Origin: Verrucomicrobiota bacterium JB022 | GTDB taxonomy: Bacteria; Verrucomicrobiota; Verrucomicrobiia; Opitutales; Oceanipulchritudinaceae | Length of the DNA stretch: 64,000 nucleotides | Reading direction: 5' to 3' | Assembly (NCBI GenBank): GCA_030673845.1 | Contig: JAUTCQ010000011.1 | Coordinates: forward strand, 38,118 to 102,117 | Shown here: in pieces, positions 1 through 8,620 of the stretch | Layout: every line of letters begins with the position of its first letter | Position numbering within the stretch: the first letter of the stretch is position 1 | Position numbers and translations under genes: made by a program | The notes under the pieces: generated by a model | Database searches by the model: none | Told to the model about the DNA's origin: nothing | What the model saw: only the letters and a program-made list of their open reading frames with translations

Positions 1-2375
1 GGGTAGTAGTCCACCACTTCGGCGGTCGGCTTGGCGTAGCTGGCCTGCAGGCGGAGGTTGCGTGTCGGGTTCGCCGTCATCTCAAACTCCCAGCCCTTTA
101 CGTCCACTGAGGTCGTATCGGAATAGGCCACAATGGGGCTCTGCGCGCCGGGATTGGTCGCATCGTTGTAGCGATCCCAGATGCCGCGCAAGCCGACCGG
201 GTTTTCGATCAGGCGCCCTTCCGACTGCGTGTCGTAGCGCGTGATCGTCAGGTAATACTTGTGGTCTTCGGTCGAGATGCGCACGCCAAACTCGTGGCCG
301 CTGCCTTCTTCGGGATCGGGGCGCTCACCGCTCAGCAGCGGCTGCGAGCCGGGGTTGGGCGGCTGGATGTTTTGCGAGTAATTGGCGAAGAGGCCGAGGA
401 ACTTGTAGTAGTAGATGCCGCCCACCGAGTAGGTCGTGCCATCGCCCTCCTGCTTGGAGAAGCGGTCCATCCCGTCGTCGCGACGATATTCTAGGATATC
501 CTCGGTGTAGGTATCGTAACGCACGCCGGCGAGAATGCTCAGGCTCTCATCAAAAAGACGGGTGTGAGAGAGGAAGGCGAAGTCCTTCAGCTTGAAGGTG
601 TCGTCGAAGTCGTACCAGTAGCCGATGGGTTGCTGGGCGTAGTAGACCCCCTGCTCCGGCATGATCAGCTGGTTCGGATTGTCGAGGTAGAGGCGGCCCC
701 ACACAAGGTGCTGCTGCCACTGGCTCGTATCGGGCATATCGGCCGGGGCGACGTTGAAACCGAGATACTGGTGCGCGTTGATCTCAAGCTCCTTGTAGGC
801 GGCGGACGCGCTGAAGAGCTGGTCCCAGCGCTTGTCCATGAAGGTGCCGCCAAAGCGGTAGTTCAACTGCACGCGCGCCTCGGTGACGGTGCGGCTCTGG
901 TCTTGCTGGCTGAGGAAAAAGTCCGCAAAGGCCTTGCCGTAATTCGGGTTGGGCTGGCCGTTGGGCAGCTGCTGGTTGATGTCGATAGCGGCCCCGTCGG
1001 TCGGCTCGTAAGACTTGGCGGTGACGTTGTCTTCGTAGCGGTAGACGGCAACGGTGCCTTCGAAGTTCTCGTTGAACTTGTGCTCCACCGTGAGCGTGAA
1101 GTCCTTGTATTCGGTGTCGGCCACGCCGCTGCCGTAAGACCAGTCGTCGTCGGGCAACACAGGGATCTGGTCGGTCGAATACCAGTCGGTGCCATCGTGG
1201 AAGCGGACCTCTTCGGGGTAGAAGCCGGCGTGCGGAGCGTAATTGAGCTTCACCCCGTTGGGCATCGAGGTATTGGAAGCAAAACCGCCCGCCCAGGGTT
1301 GGATCTGCGGGTCCTGCCCGGGGATGTAAACCGGGTATGAAGTCAGCCAGTCGCCCCAGCCGCCCGCGTTCTGGATCGGCTGCGTGGCATCGACCGCACC
1401 TCCGGTGGGCGCGGCACCCCAGGTGGCCGAATTGGTCTGGCCGTCCCAACCGGAGACTTCATCGCCGATCGTGGTGCCAAAGAGCGTGCGTTCCCGGTCC
1501 GCGTATTCCGCCTCGAAGGTGATCGAGGTGCGCGCGGTCGGGCGATACATGAAGGCAACGGTGGCGGCGCGGAATTCGCCGTTGTCGTTTTCCTGCCAGC
1601 CCTTGAAGTCGTCGGCCACGGCGTTGACACGCACGGCCAGTTGTTCAGTCAGGCGCTGGTTGGTATCCAGCTCGAAGCGGGCGCCGCCATTGCTGTCGAG
1701 AATGCCCGTAAGGGTGGTAAAGTCGCGGTTGAGCTGCGCGCGCTTGGTGTAGATGGCCAGCGTGCCGCCGACGGTGCCCAGGCCGAAAACGATGGAGTTA
1801 GGGCCGCGCAGGAATTCAATCCGGTCGACGTTGTAGCTGTCGGCATTCTGGTAAAACGAAAAATAGTTGCGCGTGGGCCCGGGGCCGCCTTGTTGACCGG
1901 CACCGGCGCTGCGGTAATTGAACGACCAGTCCTGAAACGGCGCCCCCAGGCGGCGGCCCGCGCTTTGGTCGGTCGGGACGACGTTAGGCGACCACTTGAG
2001 GGCATCGCGCACGGTGGTGATGCCAAGGTCTTCGATGAAAACGCTGGTCAGCGATGAGACGGACGACGGGGTGAGCTTGAGAGGCGTATTGATACGGCCA
2101 CCGGCCAGGGAGTCCACTGCAGTGTAGCCGACATCGTCGCCGGCATTCACCGCGAAGGCCTCCAGCTCGTAGACCGGCATATCCGGGTCGGGCGTGGTGG
2201 AAGTCGTGGCGGGCGGAGGCGTGGGAGCGGCAGGCGTGGCGGCAGGGTCTTGGGCCGTGGTGGTGATCGGGGCGATCGAGTCGGAGTCGGCGGGAGCTTG
2301 GGCGAGAACCGCGAAGGGAAGCCCGAGGGTCAGGACGCTGACGGGGAGGCACTTCCAGGGCGCAATCTGGTTCAT
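1..2375 (-). CDS. TonB-dependent receptor, C-terminus beyond window
   Basis: The frame is open from ATG at 2375 to the left edge (about 791 codons), so the C-terminal part of the barrel is missing from view. The N-terminus is a signal peptide (MNQIAPWK start, hydrophobic core, cleavage near AvLAQ), followed by an Ala/Pro/Thr-rich spacer, a TonB-box-like segment (VYELEAFAV), and a plug domain containing the typical VDRIEFLRGPNSIVFG segment; the rest is beta-barrel-like with many aromatic girdle residues. Such receptors import oligosaccharides or chelates across the outer membrane using TonB energy. No SusD homologue is next to it. It lies downstream of a LacI-type regulator and two glucan-active enzymes on the same strand, so a glucan oligosaccharide is the likely ligand (inference). 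No Shine-Dalgarno is visible; the leader ends in ACACCCCC. Confidence 0.93.
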   Translation of the reverse strand, partial: MNQIAPWKCLPVSVLTLGLPFAVLAQAPADSDSIAPITTTAQDPAATPAAPTPPPATTSTTPDPDMPVYELEAFAVNAGDDVGYTAVDSLAGGRINTPLKLTPSSVSSLTSVFIEDLGITTVRDALKWSPNVVPTDQSAGRRLGAPFQDWSFNYRSAGAGQQGGPGPTRNYFSFYQNADSYNVDRIEFLRGPNSIVFGLGTVGGTLAIYTKRAQLNRDFTTLTGILDSNGGARFELDTNQRLTEQLAVRVNAVADDFKGWQENDNGEFRAATVAFMYRPTARTSITFEAEYADRERTLFGTTIGDEVSGWDGQTNSATWGAAPTGGAVDATQPIQNAGGWGDWLTSYPVYIPGQDPQIQPWAGGFASNTSMPNGVKLNYAPHAGFYPEEVRFHDGTDWYSTDQIPVLPDDDWSYGSGVADTEYKDFTLTVEHKFNENFEGTVAVYRYEDNVTAKSYEPTDGAAIDINQQLPNGQPNPNYGKAFADFFLSQQDQSRTVTEARVQLNYRFGGTFMDKRWDQLFSASAAYKELEINAHQYLGFNVAPADMPDTSQWQQHLVWGRLYLDNPNQLIMPEQGVYYAQQPIGYWYDFDDTFKLKDFAFLSHTRLFDESLSILAGVRYDTYTEDILEYRRDDGMDRFSKQEGDGTTYSVGGIYYYKFLGLFANYSQNIQPPNPGSQPLLSGERPDPEEGSGHEFGVRISTEDHKYYLTITRYDTQSEGRLIENPVGLRGIWDRYNDATNPGAQSPIVAYSDTTSVDVKGWEFEMTANPTRNLRLQASYAKPTAEVVDYY

Positions 2376-2556
2376 GGGGGTGTTCCGGGTTAGAGGAGTG
2401 GCTTTTGCCGCAGGCTTCGCTCACGAGCACAAGGCATCGCGGGTTGCACCGGCGACCTGCTGCGAATGAGTCGTTTCGCAGCCTTTGATTGGGATTGAGG
2501 GGATGGAACCGGCCTCTACACGACCGGCGACATACAAATACTAAAATATGAAAACA

Positions 2557-2569
2557 TTTGCATTGCAAA
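2557..2569. promoter_or_regulatory. Candidate LacI-family operator 1
   Basis: Perfect palindrome TTTGCA-T-TGCAAA, built from the TTGCA/TGCAA half-sites typical of LacI-family operators. It sits about 180 bases upstream of the TonB receptor start and directly upstream of an AT-rich -10-like segment on the receptor strand, where a repressor would block transcription. A LacI-type regulator gene is immediately upstream. Confidence 0.5.
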
Positions 2570-2670
2570 CCCGACAGATGCTTTTTCACCTCCATAAACC
2601 GACCTTAAATCCCCTATTTTACAGGCTGAATATACCAAAAAGCGCCAAACAAGCCTGCCTTTTACATTAC

Positions 2671-2684
2671 TGCAAAAGATTACA
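2671..2684. promoter_or_regulatory. Candidate LacI-family operator 2
   Basis: TGCAAAAGATTACA, an imperfect inverted repeat that differs at only two positions from the site at 8401-8414 in front of the enzyme operon. It lies about 100 bases further upstream in the same receptor leader as operator 1. Confidence 0.4.
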
Positions 2685-2780
2685 TTTCTACCTTTTCAGG
2701 ATCGGCGAAGAAGCACGTACAAGCGCCACCCTGTAGCAAGTCACGAACCACTTCTTCTTCTACCGGCCGAGGCCAAGACG

Positions 2781-3866
2781 TCAGGCCACCCGGGTCGAAT
2801 CGCGAATCACCAGCGACGCCGACAAGTCGGCCGGTTGGGAACGCACGGGCTTCGCCTTGCCTGTGGCACTCGCGGCCTCCACGATCACGGCCACCGCGCG
2901 CTCGGCGAGGTCGGCCAAGGGCTGGCGCACGGTGGTGAGCGTCGGCCGGGCCATCGTCGCCCACAAGCCGTCGTCGAAGCCCACGATCGAAATATCCTCC
3001 GGGCAGCGCAAGCCCGCCGCCTGCAGGGCCGTGATCGCGCCAAAAGCAATCTCATCGCTCGCGCAACAAAGCGCCGTCGGCCGCTCCGGGCCTTGCAGCA
3101 GGCGCTCCATCATTGCCCTGCCCCCTTCAAACGAAAACGAGCCCTGCAGGATCCAGTCGGGCCGGGCATCGAGCGCGAGCGCCTGCATGGCTTCGCGGTA
3201 GCCCATATCGCGCTCGTAGGCATCGCGCGAGGAATCCGCCGGCCCCAGCAAGAGGCCCAGCCGCCGGTGCCCGAGCTGGTGCAACAGGCGCACGGCCGAG
3301 CGCGCACCCTCCACGTTGTCGACCCCCACGACGGGAAGGGACAGATCCGAGACTTCGATGCGGCGAGGCAGGGCGGCCTTCGTCAATACGAGCGGCCGCC
3401 GGTAGCCCTTGAGCTGCGCCAGCTCTTCGCGTGAGAGCGGCTCGGCCAGGTAGATAACGCCCGAAGTGTCGAGGCTCACCTGCTGCATCGCTTCGCGCAG
3501 GTCGTGATCGGGTCCGCGCTTGAGGGTGCGGATCTGCACGTCCCACCCACGCGAGGCGGCGGCACGCAGGGTGCCGGCGAGGAAGCGCCCGTAGAACTCC
3601 GAGAAAAAGATGCTCTCATCGAGCGGCACGATGACCGAGAGCGAGGTATTGACGCCCCGGCGGAGCATGCGCGCCCCGGGGTTGGGCGTAAAGCCGCGCC
3701 GTTCGGCGAGGTCGAGGATCTCCTTGCGTCGCTCGCTGCTCACGAGGTGCGACGTCTCGGAGCGCAAGGCGCGGGAGACCGTCGAGGCCGAGACGCCGAG
3801 CTCTTCCGCGATCGAAAGGATGCCCGTTTTATCGAGCCGGGAAGATTTGGAAGAAGCACGTGGCAT
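2781..3866 (-). CDS. LacI-family transcriptional regulator
   Basis: 361-residue regulator of the LacI/GalR family. The N-terminal helix-turn-helix (about residues 15-60) shows the family pattern SIAEELGVSASTVSRALR, followed by a hinge and a periplasmic-binding-protein-like effector domain with VVGVDNVEGARSAVRLL and the near C-terminal ISIVGFDD signature. I chose the ATG at 3866 because the HTH then begins about 15 residues in; an upstream ATG at 3908 would add 14 residues. It is cytoplasmic and probably represses the surrounding glucan genes until a sugar ligand binds. It starts 72 bases after the GH31 stop, so it may be co-transcribed with the enzymes. TTGCA-type inverted repeats in front of the receptor and the enzyme operon are its likely operators. 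Confidence 0.93.
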   Translation of the reverse strand: MPRASSKSSRLDKTGILSIAEELGVSASTVSRALRSETSHLVSSERRKEILDLAERRGFTPNPGARMLRRGVNTSLSVIVPLDESIFFSEFYGRFLAGTLRAAASRGWDVQIRTLKRGPDHDLREAMQQVSLDTSGVIYLAEPLSREELAQLKGYRRPLVLTKAALPRRIEVSDLSLPVVGVDNVEGARSAVRLLHQLGHRRLGLLLGPADSSRDAYERDMGYREAMQALALDARPDWILQGSFSFEGGRAMMERLLQGPERPTALCCASDEIAFGAITALQAAGLRCPEDISIVGFDDGLWATMARPTLTTVRQPLADLAERAVAVIVEAASATGKAKPVRSQPADLSASLVIRDSTRVA

Positions 3867-3938
3867 GTCGTGGGGGTAAGTCTTACGGTCTACCGTGCGG
3901 CGATGCAAGCATCGGCCCGCCCCGGCAGCATTTCCAGA

Positions 3939-6113
3939 TCAATTACGTAACGGGATGACCACTGGCTGGCCGTCGATACCTTCCGCGCGCGTCACGCCAT
4001 GGTCGGTCACCAGTTCGACCACCACCGGGCGGCGCGGGCGGGCACGATCCCCTTCGGTTGCGGCCACCGTCACGTGCACCTCCTGCCCGCGGCGCTCTGC
4101 GCGGTAGGTCGTGCGGAGAAAGTCGCCGTTGCGGTAGCCAAAGCCGTCGCCCGCGTCCTCATACAGCGTGCCTTGGGCCTTGCCGTATTCGTTGAGCGAC
4201 ACCACCAGCGTCAACGGCTGCAACGAGTCTTCCACCGTGCTCTGGACCACGCGGCCCAGCGGCAGGATGGCCCCGCCGCGCAGCTTCAGCACCGGCTGGT
4301 AGGGGTCGCCCGTCGCCGGCTCGCCGACCAGCGAGATGGGGCGCCAGGTGCCCGGCAACGGGGCGGGAGCCGAGGCCCAGACGGGTACCACCAGCAGGTC
4401 ATCACCGAGCAGGAAGGTCTCGTCCTCTCCGCGCAGCTCGGCGTTGGTCGGGTCGGCAAAGAAGGTGGGGCGCATCACCGGCAAGCCGTTGCGCGCGCTC
4501 TGCTCAAAGAGCGTGTAGAGGTAGGGCAACAGCCGATAGCGCCGCTCCAGTGCGGTGCGGGCAACGCCCTCCACCTCTTCGCCGAAGGCCCACGGCTCCT
4601 TGGCGTTGGAGTCTTTGGTCGCGTGGCCCCGGGCAAACGGGAACAGGCTGCCGACCGCGATCCAGTTGGCATAAAGGTCGGCCTCCGCATCGCCGCCGAA
4701 GCCCCCGATGTCGGGCCCGTTGAAGGGCTGGCCGGAAAGGCCGAGGTTGAGCGTCATGGGGATCGACCACTTGAGGTGCTCCCAAGTCGAAAGGTTGTCG
4801 CCCGTCCAGGTGGCGGCGTAGCGGTGGCCGCCCAGAAAATTGGCGCGCGTGAGCACAAAGGGGCGCTTGTCGGGCTTTGCATCGAGGATGCCTTCCCGCG
4901 TGGCCTGCACCATGAGCATGCCGTAGACGTTGTGGTATCGGGCGTGCGGCCCTGCCGGCAGGTCGCCCCCACCCCGGTGCCAGTTGTGCGGCGGCATCGT
5001 CTTGCTGGGCACGTTGGCCACGGCGGGCTCATTCATGTCGTTCCAGACGCCGTCGATCCCGGTGGCCATGAAGTCGCCATACAAATCGGCCCACCACTCG
5101 CGGACTTCCGGGCGTGTGTAATCCGGGAAGACGCAGGGCCCCGGCCACACATCGCCCACAAACGGCTGCCCAAAGGCGTCCTGCACCCACATGTCGCCCT
5201 CCGTCCCGGCCTCGTAGATAAAGTAATCCGGGTCGACCTTGATCCCCGGGTCGATCATCCACACCGCCTTGAAGTTGTGCTCGTGCAGGTAGCGGTTGAC
5301 CGCGTGGGGCTCCGGGAAACCAGTGGGATCGAAGGTGAAGACGCGGAAGCCGTCCATGTAGTCGATGTCCATCCAGATCACGTCGGTCGGGAGGCGGCGC
5401 TGGCGAAGCTCATCGGCAATCTCACGCACCCGCGTGTCGGGGTAATACGACCAGCGGCTCTGCTGGTAGCCCAGCGCCCAGCGCGGCGGCAGCGGCATGT
5501 GACCCGTCAGGTCGGCCAACGCCGAGACAACTTCCTGCGGCGACTCGCGCTCGATCACGATGACGGGGAACCAGGGACCCTCGCTCGTAAACTCGATCTT
5601 GCCGTCGAGCGCGATCTCGCTGCGCCAGGTGGTGTCGGCCAGCATCCCGAAGGCAGTGCCATCGGGCCGGACCGCCAGTACCCACGGGTGCGACTGGTAG
5701 AGCTGGTGCCCCCCGTTGTCGCGGTAGCCGTAGTTGTCGCGGTTCCAGAGCGTCACATTCTGGCCCGAACGCTCAAGCGGGCCGGTGACTTCGCCCGTGC
5801 CGTAGAGGCTGGTGCCGGGCGGCACTTCGATCGTCACCCGCGTGCGCTCATCGCCGAGGAAAAACTGCGGCTGCACCTGCCAGCCCTCTGGCAACGCGCC
5901 TTTCGGCTCCGGCCGCTCCAGCAGGGCAAGGGATGGCGGCATCTGCTCGATGGGCAGATCGGCGGGGAGAAACAGTGCGATCCGGTCGCCGACGAGGCCG
6001 CTGAAGCCGGTCGCGCGCTCGACATAGGCCTGGGCGCGCGCGGCGACAAAGATCAGCAGGCCGAGCAGGCACAGCAGAGACGTTTCGCGTCGGGAAAAAG
6101 GCAGGGTGTTCAT
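3939..6113 (-). CDS. GH31 family alpha-glucosidase-type glycoside hydrolase
   Basis: 724-residue secreted hydrolase. The start at 6113 gives a clear signal peptide (MNTLPFSRRE n-region, leucine-rich core, cleavage after ARAQA); a longer start at 6161 would overlap the preceding gene by 20 bases. After an N-terminal beta-sandwich (about 30-190) comes the GH31 TIM barrel with DVIWMDIDYMDG, the nucleophile motif GVWNDMNEP (Asp near residue 357) and the acid/base segment ATWTGDN (Asp near 436), then C-terminal beta domains. The family is mainly retaining alpha-glucosidases and alpha-xylosidases. It follows the PF10091 enzyme with a 28-base gap, consistent with one operon, and probably trims glucan oligosaccharides in the periplasm. 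Exact linkage specificity cannot be read from the sequence. Confidence 0.93.
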   Translation of the reverse strand: MNTLPFSRRETSLLCLLGLLIFVAARAQAYVERATGFSGLVGDRIALFLPADLPIEQMPPSLALLERPEPKGALPEGWQVQPQFFLGDERTRVTIEVPPGTSLYGTGEVTGPLERSGQNVTLWNRDNYGYRDNGGHQLYQSHPWVLAVRPDGTAFGMLADTTWRSEIALDGKIEFTSEGPWFPVIVIERESPQEVVSALADLTGHMPLPPRWALGYQQSRWSYYPDTRVREIADELRQRRLPTDVIWMDIDYMDGFRVFTFDPTGFPEPHAVNRYLHEHNFKAVWMIDPGIKVDPDYFIYEAGTEGDMWVQDAFGQPFVGDVWPGPCVFPDYTRPEVREWWADLYGDFMATGIDGVWNDMNEPAVANVPSKTMPPHNWHRGGGDLPAGPHARYHNVYGMLMVQATREGILDAKPDKRPFVLTRANFLGGHRYAATWTGDNLSTWEHLKWSIPMTLNLGLSGQPFNGPDIGGFGGDAEADLYANWIAVGSLFPFARGHATKDSNAKEPWAFGEEVEGVARTALERRYRLLPYLYTLFEQSARNGLPVMRPTFFADPTNAELRGEDETFLLGDDLLVVPVWASAPAPLPGTWRPISLVGEPATGDPYQPVLKLRGGAILPLGRVVQSTVEDSLQPLTLVVSLNEYGKAQGTLYEDAGDGFGYRNGDFLRTTYRAERRGQEVHVTVAATEGDRARPRRPVVVELVTDHGVTRAEGIDGQPVVIPLRN

Positions 6114-6141
6114 GTATTGGGGCAGTGAAAGGGGGGTGGGA

Positions 6142-8331
6142 TTATTCTGCGGGGTCGGCATGGAAGCCGATGGCGTCGAGCGCAGGCTGGATCTCGGGGT
6201 TGGCCATAAAAAGATCCCAGACGAGGCCGCTCCGGTGGTTCTCGATCATGACCGTGATGGGTGCCTGATTGAGCGCCATGTAGACTTCCTCGAACCAGCC
6301 TTGAGACTGGTTGAAACCGTCGTGGAAGCCGTAGACGCCCCACACGCGATCTCCCAACACGCGGTAAAAGTGCTTGAGCGCGGCCATCGACTCATCGGGC
6401 GTGTAAGGCATGGAGGCCAGCGAGGCCATGACGTTGATCGTGCCGTTGTCGTCGCGGGGCTGAGCCCGTCCGCCGCCCGTATTGATGCCGGCGGAGAGGC
6501 CCCAGCAATCGGCGCCGTAGCCGTCGAAGCCGCGGGGGTTGTCGATAGCGTAGGCCTGGCTGATCAAGGCGATGGCCCGGTTGTTCTCGAAGTAATTCGT
6601 ATAAGCGTCGCGACGACCGCGCGGATCGAAGCCCAGGAACGAGAAATGCGCAAAAAACAGGTCCGAGCCGGAGCCGCTACCCACCTCCAGCGGGATGCCG
6701 TAGTAGGTATTGCCGTTCACGTAATGGTCGCCCTCGGTCGTGCGGCTCCAGGTCTGCCGGTATTTCACCGCCTCGTCGGCAGTGCCCGCAAAGCCCGTGT
6801 GGTAGAGGTCTGCCGGCACCGGGTGGGTCGGCGAAGCGATGGCCAGCAGGTAGATGATCAAGGTCTCGTTCCAGCCGATCAGCGGGTGGCTGATGTGGAA
6901 GCCGTGGTCGGGCGACCAGTGCCAGTAGAGGTAGCGGCTGTCTTCGCTCTTGCGATACCAATCCCACTCCACCTCTTCCCAAAATCGTGTAATCGTCTCG
7001 CGGATCGCGCGCTCGGCAGACGTGTCGCGGTCGAAATACTGCCGCGCCGCCAACAGGCCCTGGATCATGAAGGCCGTTTCGACCAGATCGCCCCCGTTGT
7101 CGTATTTGCCAAAAAACGGCACCGCTTTGCCCGTCTCGGCATCGAGGAAGTGCGGCCACACGCCATGGAAGCGCTCCGCCCGGTCCAGGAAGCCGAGAAT
7201 CTTCTGCATGCGGCCGATTGCCTGCTCACGCGTGACGAAGCCCCGCTCCGTCGCCACCAGCAAGGCCATCACGCCAAAGCCGTTACCCCCCAGCGCCACC
7301 AGCTTGCGATCGCCGGGGTAGACCTCCGGGGCAAGACCCGATGACGGGTGCGCAGCCTCCCAATAGTAGCGGAAGCAAGCCTCCTGCACCATCGTCAGCA
7401 ACTCGTCGTCGCTCATCGGGCGGGTCTCGGCCTGCACCGGCGCGGTCAGGGGCGATTCGTTACCCGCCAGATCGACCGCGCTGACCTGGTAGAAGACCGT
7501 CTGGCCCGGCTCGCCCACAAAGTCCTCGAACCGCGTCAAATGCCCCTGCTGGAGGCCGATGGGCCGAAACGTCTCGCCGTCGTCGGACCGGTAGATGCGG
7601 TATTGCAGCAGGTCGTCGGCCTCGCTCGGCTGCCAGCTCAGGTCGACGTGACGCTCCGCCCCTTGGGCACGCAGGCGCGTCGGCACCGACGGAGGAGTGG
7701 TGTCGTCGAAGTCCTGCGGGTGGACGAAAAAATCGTCGAGATAAAGCGTGCGGTCTTCGTCATCGTCCAGCCCCTGCATAAAGGCTACGCTGATCAGCTC
7801 GGCCGGGCGGAACTTGGGATCGGCAGTTCCCTGGTACAGGCCCTCGTGGAAGCTGGCGAAGGGCAAGGTGACACGGGTCCACCTCCCGGCAGGCAGGGTC
7901 TCCTGATCTTTGACCAGGCGGACGGTGCCGGTGCCGTTGCCCGCACTGTCGCGCAGGAACACGAGCGGGGAGTTGTGGTAGGTGACTTCGTCCTCCGGGT
8001 AGACCCAGAAGCTGAGCGCGTCGCCCTCGAAGTGGAAGGTGCGGGCGTAGCGACGGGGGATCTGCACGTCGATCTGCCAGTCGCCGCCGGGGGCAGACCG
8101 CCAGTGCAGGCGCAGGCCGTTGGGCGCGCTGTGAAAACGCTTGGTGTCGACCGGGAAGCGGCCTTCATGGGTCTCCAACGTGCTGGGCGCGATCACCCGG
8201 CTGCCGCTGTATTCAGCGGCGTGGGGCGATGAGCTGAAGTCGAAAAAGACGTGGCGGTCGTAGAAGGACTGGGGATGAGCCGAAGCGGCCGCGAGGCTGA
8301 TCATGGCAAGGGTCAGGGCTGGGAGCTTCAT
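6142..8331 (-). CDS. Secreted PF10091 (GH144-type) glucoamylase-like enzyme
   Basis: 729 residues. The start at 8331 places a signal peptide (MKLPALTLAMISL, cleavage near SAHPQ) at the N-terminus. An N-terminal jelly-roll-like domain (about 20-210; substrate-binding-like, ending LYLDDFFV) is followed by a fibronectin type III domain (about 215-310; TPPSVPTRLRA to YQVSAVDLAGNES) and a C-terminal (alpha/alpha)6 domain (about 320-720) with segments typical of PF10091 such as GVWPHFLD, YDNGGDLVETAFM, GSGSDLFFAHFSFLGFDPR and YGADCWGLSAG. This family includes GH144 endo-beta-1,2-glucanases, while older annotation calls it glucoamylase, so the linkage is uncertain. It is the first gene of an enzyme pair with GH31, and an operator-like repeat lies 70-83 bases upstream. 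Confidence 0.88.
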   Translation of the reverse strand: MKLPALTLAMISLAAASAHPQSFYDRHVFFDFSSSPHAAEYSGSRVIAPSTLETHEGRFPVDTKRFHSAPNGLRLHWRSAPGGDWQIDVQIPRRYARTFHFEGDALSFWVYPEDEVTYHNSPLVFLRDSAGNGTGTVRLVKDQETLPAGRWTRVTLPFASFHEGLYQGTADPKFRPAELISVAFMQGLDDDEDRTLYLDDFFVHPQDFDDTTPPSVPTRLRAQGAERHVDLSWQPSEADDLLQYRIYRSDDGETFRPIGLQQGHLTRFEDFVGEPGQTVFYQVSAVDLAGNESPLTAPVQAETRPMSDDELLTMVQEACFRYYWEAAHPSSGLAPEVYPGDRKLVALGGNGFGVMALLVATERGFVTREQAIGRMQKILGFLDRAERFHGVWPHFLDAETGKAVPFFGKYDNGGDLVETAFMIQGLLAARQYFDRDTSAERAIRETITRFWEEVEWDWYRKSEDSRYLYWHWSPDHGFHISHPLIGWNETLIIYLLAIASPTHPVPADLYHTGFAGTADEAVKYRQTWSRTTEGDHYVNGNTYYGIPLEVGSGSGSDLFFAHFSFLGFDPRGRRDAYTNYFENNRAIALISQAYAIDNPRGFDGYGADCWGLSAGINTGGGRAQPRDDNGTINVMASLASMPYTPDESMAALKHFYRVLGDRVWGVYGFHDGFNQSQGWFEEVYMALNQAPITVMIENHRSGLVWDLFMANPEIQPALDAIGFHADPAE

Positions 8332-8400
8332 CGGGGAGCGTGGGGGTGAAAACAATTGCACGCGGGGGCCGGGCGGGGGCATTCCCGGCAGGCATACTAT

Positions 8401-8414
8401 TGCAAATGATTGCA
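8401..8414. promoter_or_regulatory. Candidate LacI-family operator 3
   Basis: TGCAAATGATTGCA: TGCAA and TTGCA arms around a 4-base centre, 70 bases upstream of the PF10091 enzyme start. It closely matches the repeat at 2671-2684 and shares its half-site with 2557-2569 in front of the TonB receptor, suggesting a common repressor for enzymes and receptor. Confidence 0.5.
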
Positions 8415-8620
8415 GCGCCTTCAACTCGCGAACGGTAATTGGCGTTTCAACCTCAGGAGAAGACCGGGAGCGAAGGGGTGAGTAGCTGACCGCTCGTCCT
8501 CGGCAGCTACCGCTGATCACGAAGCCGCAACACCGGCCAAGGACGCGGGTTTAAGGGTATATCATCACCGTGAGCATGCAGCTCCCCACCCCTGAGATCA
8601 CCGCCGTTCTGGCTTCCTCG

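Larger units (their letters stand above)
2376..2780. other. Intergenic leader/promoter region of TonB receptor
   Basis: A 405-base gene-free stretch between the regulator stop and the receptor start. The part from about 2525 to 2700 is much more AT-rich than its surroundings and holds two inverted repeats (2557-2569 and 2671-2684) described separately, with an AT-rich -10-like segment at 2541-2550 on the minus strand. A short plus-strand open frame at 2548-2736 has no RBS and no recognisable protein features, so it is not called. Confidence 0.6.

Noticed and set aside
2548..2736. Small plus-strand open frame of 62 codons
   Set aside because: No Shine-Dalgarno, no domain or signal peptide, and it overlaps the operator-containing promoter region of the TonB receptor.
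3999..6128. Long open frame (about 700 codons) on the plus strand
   Set aside because: It is the antisense of the GH31 gene; long antisense frames arise from the high-GC codon bias, and its translation has no domain signatures. The same applies to long antisense frames at 36274-38895 (glnE) and 38896-41088 (glnA).
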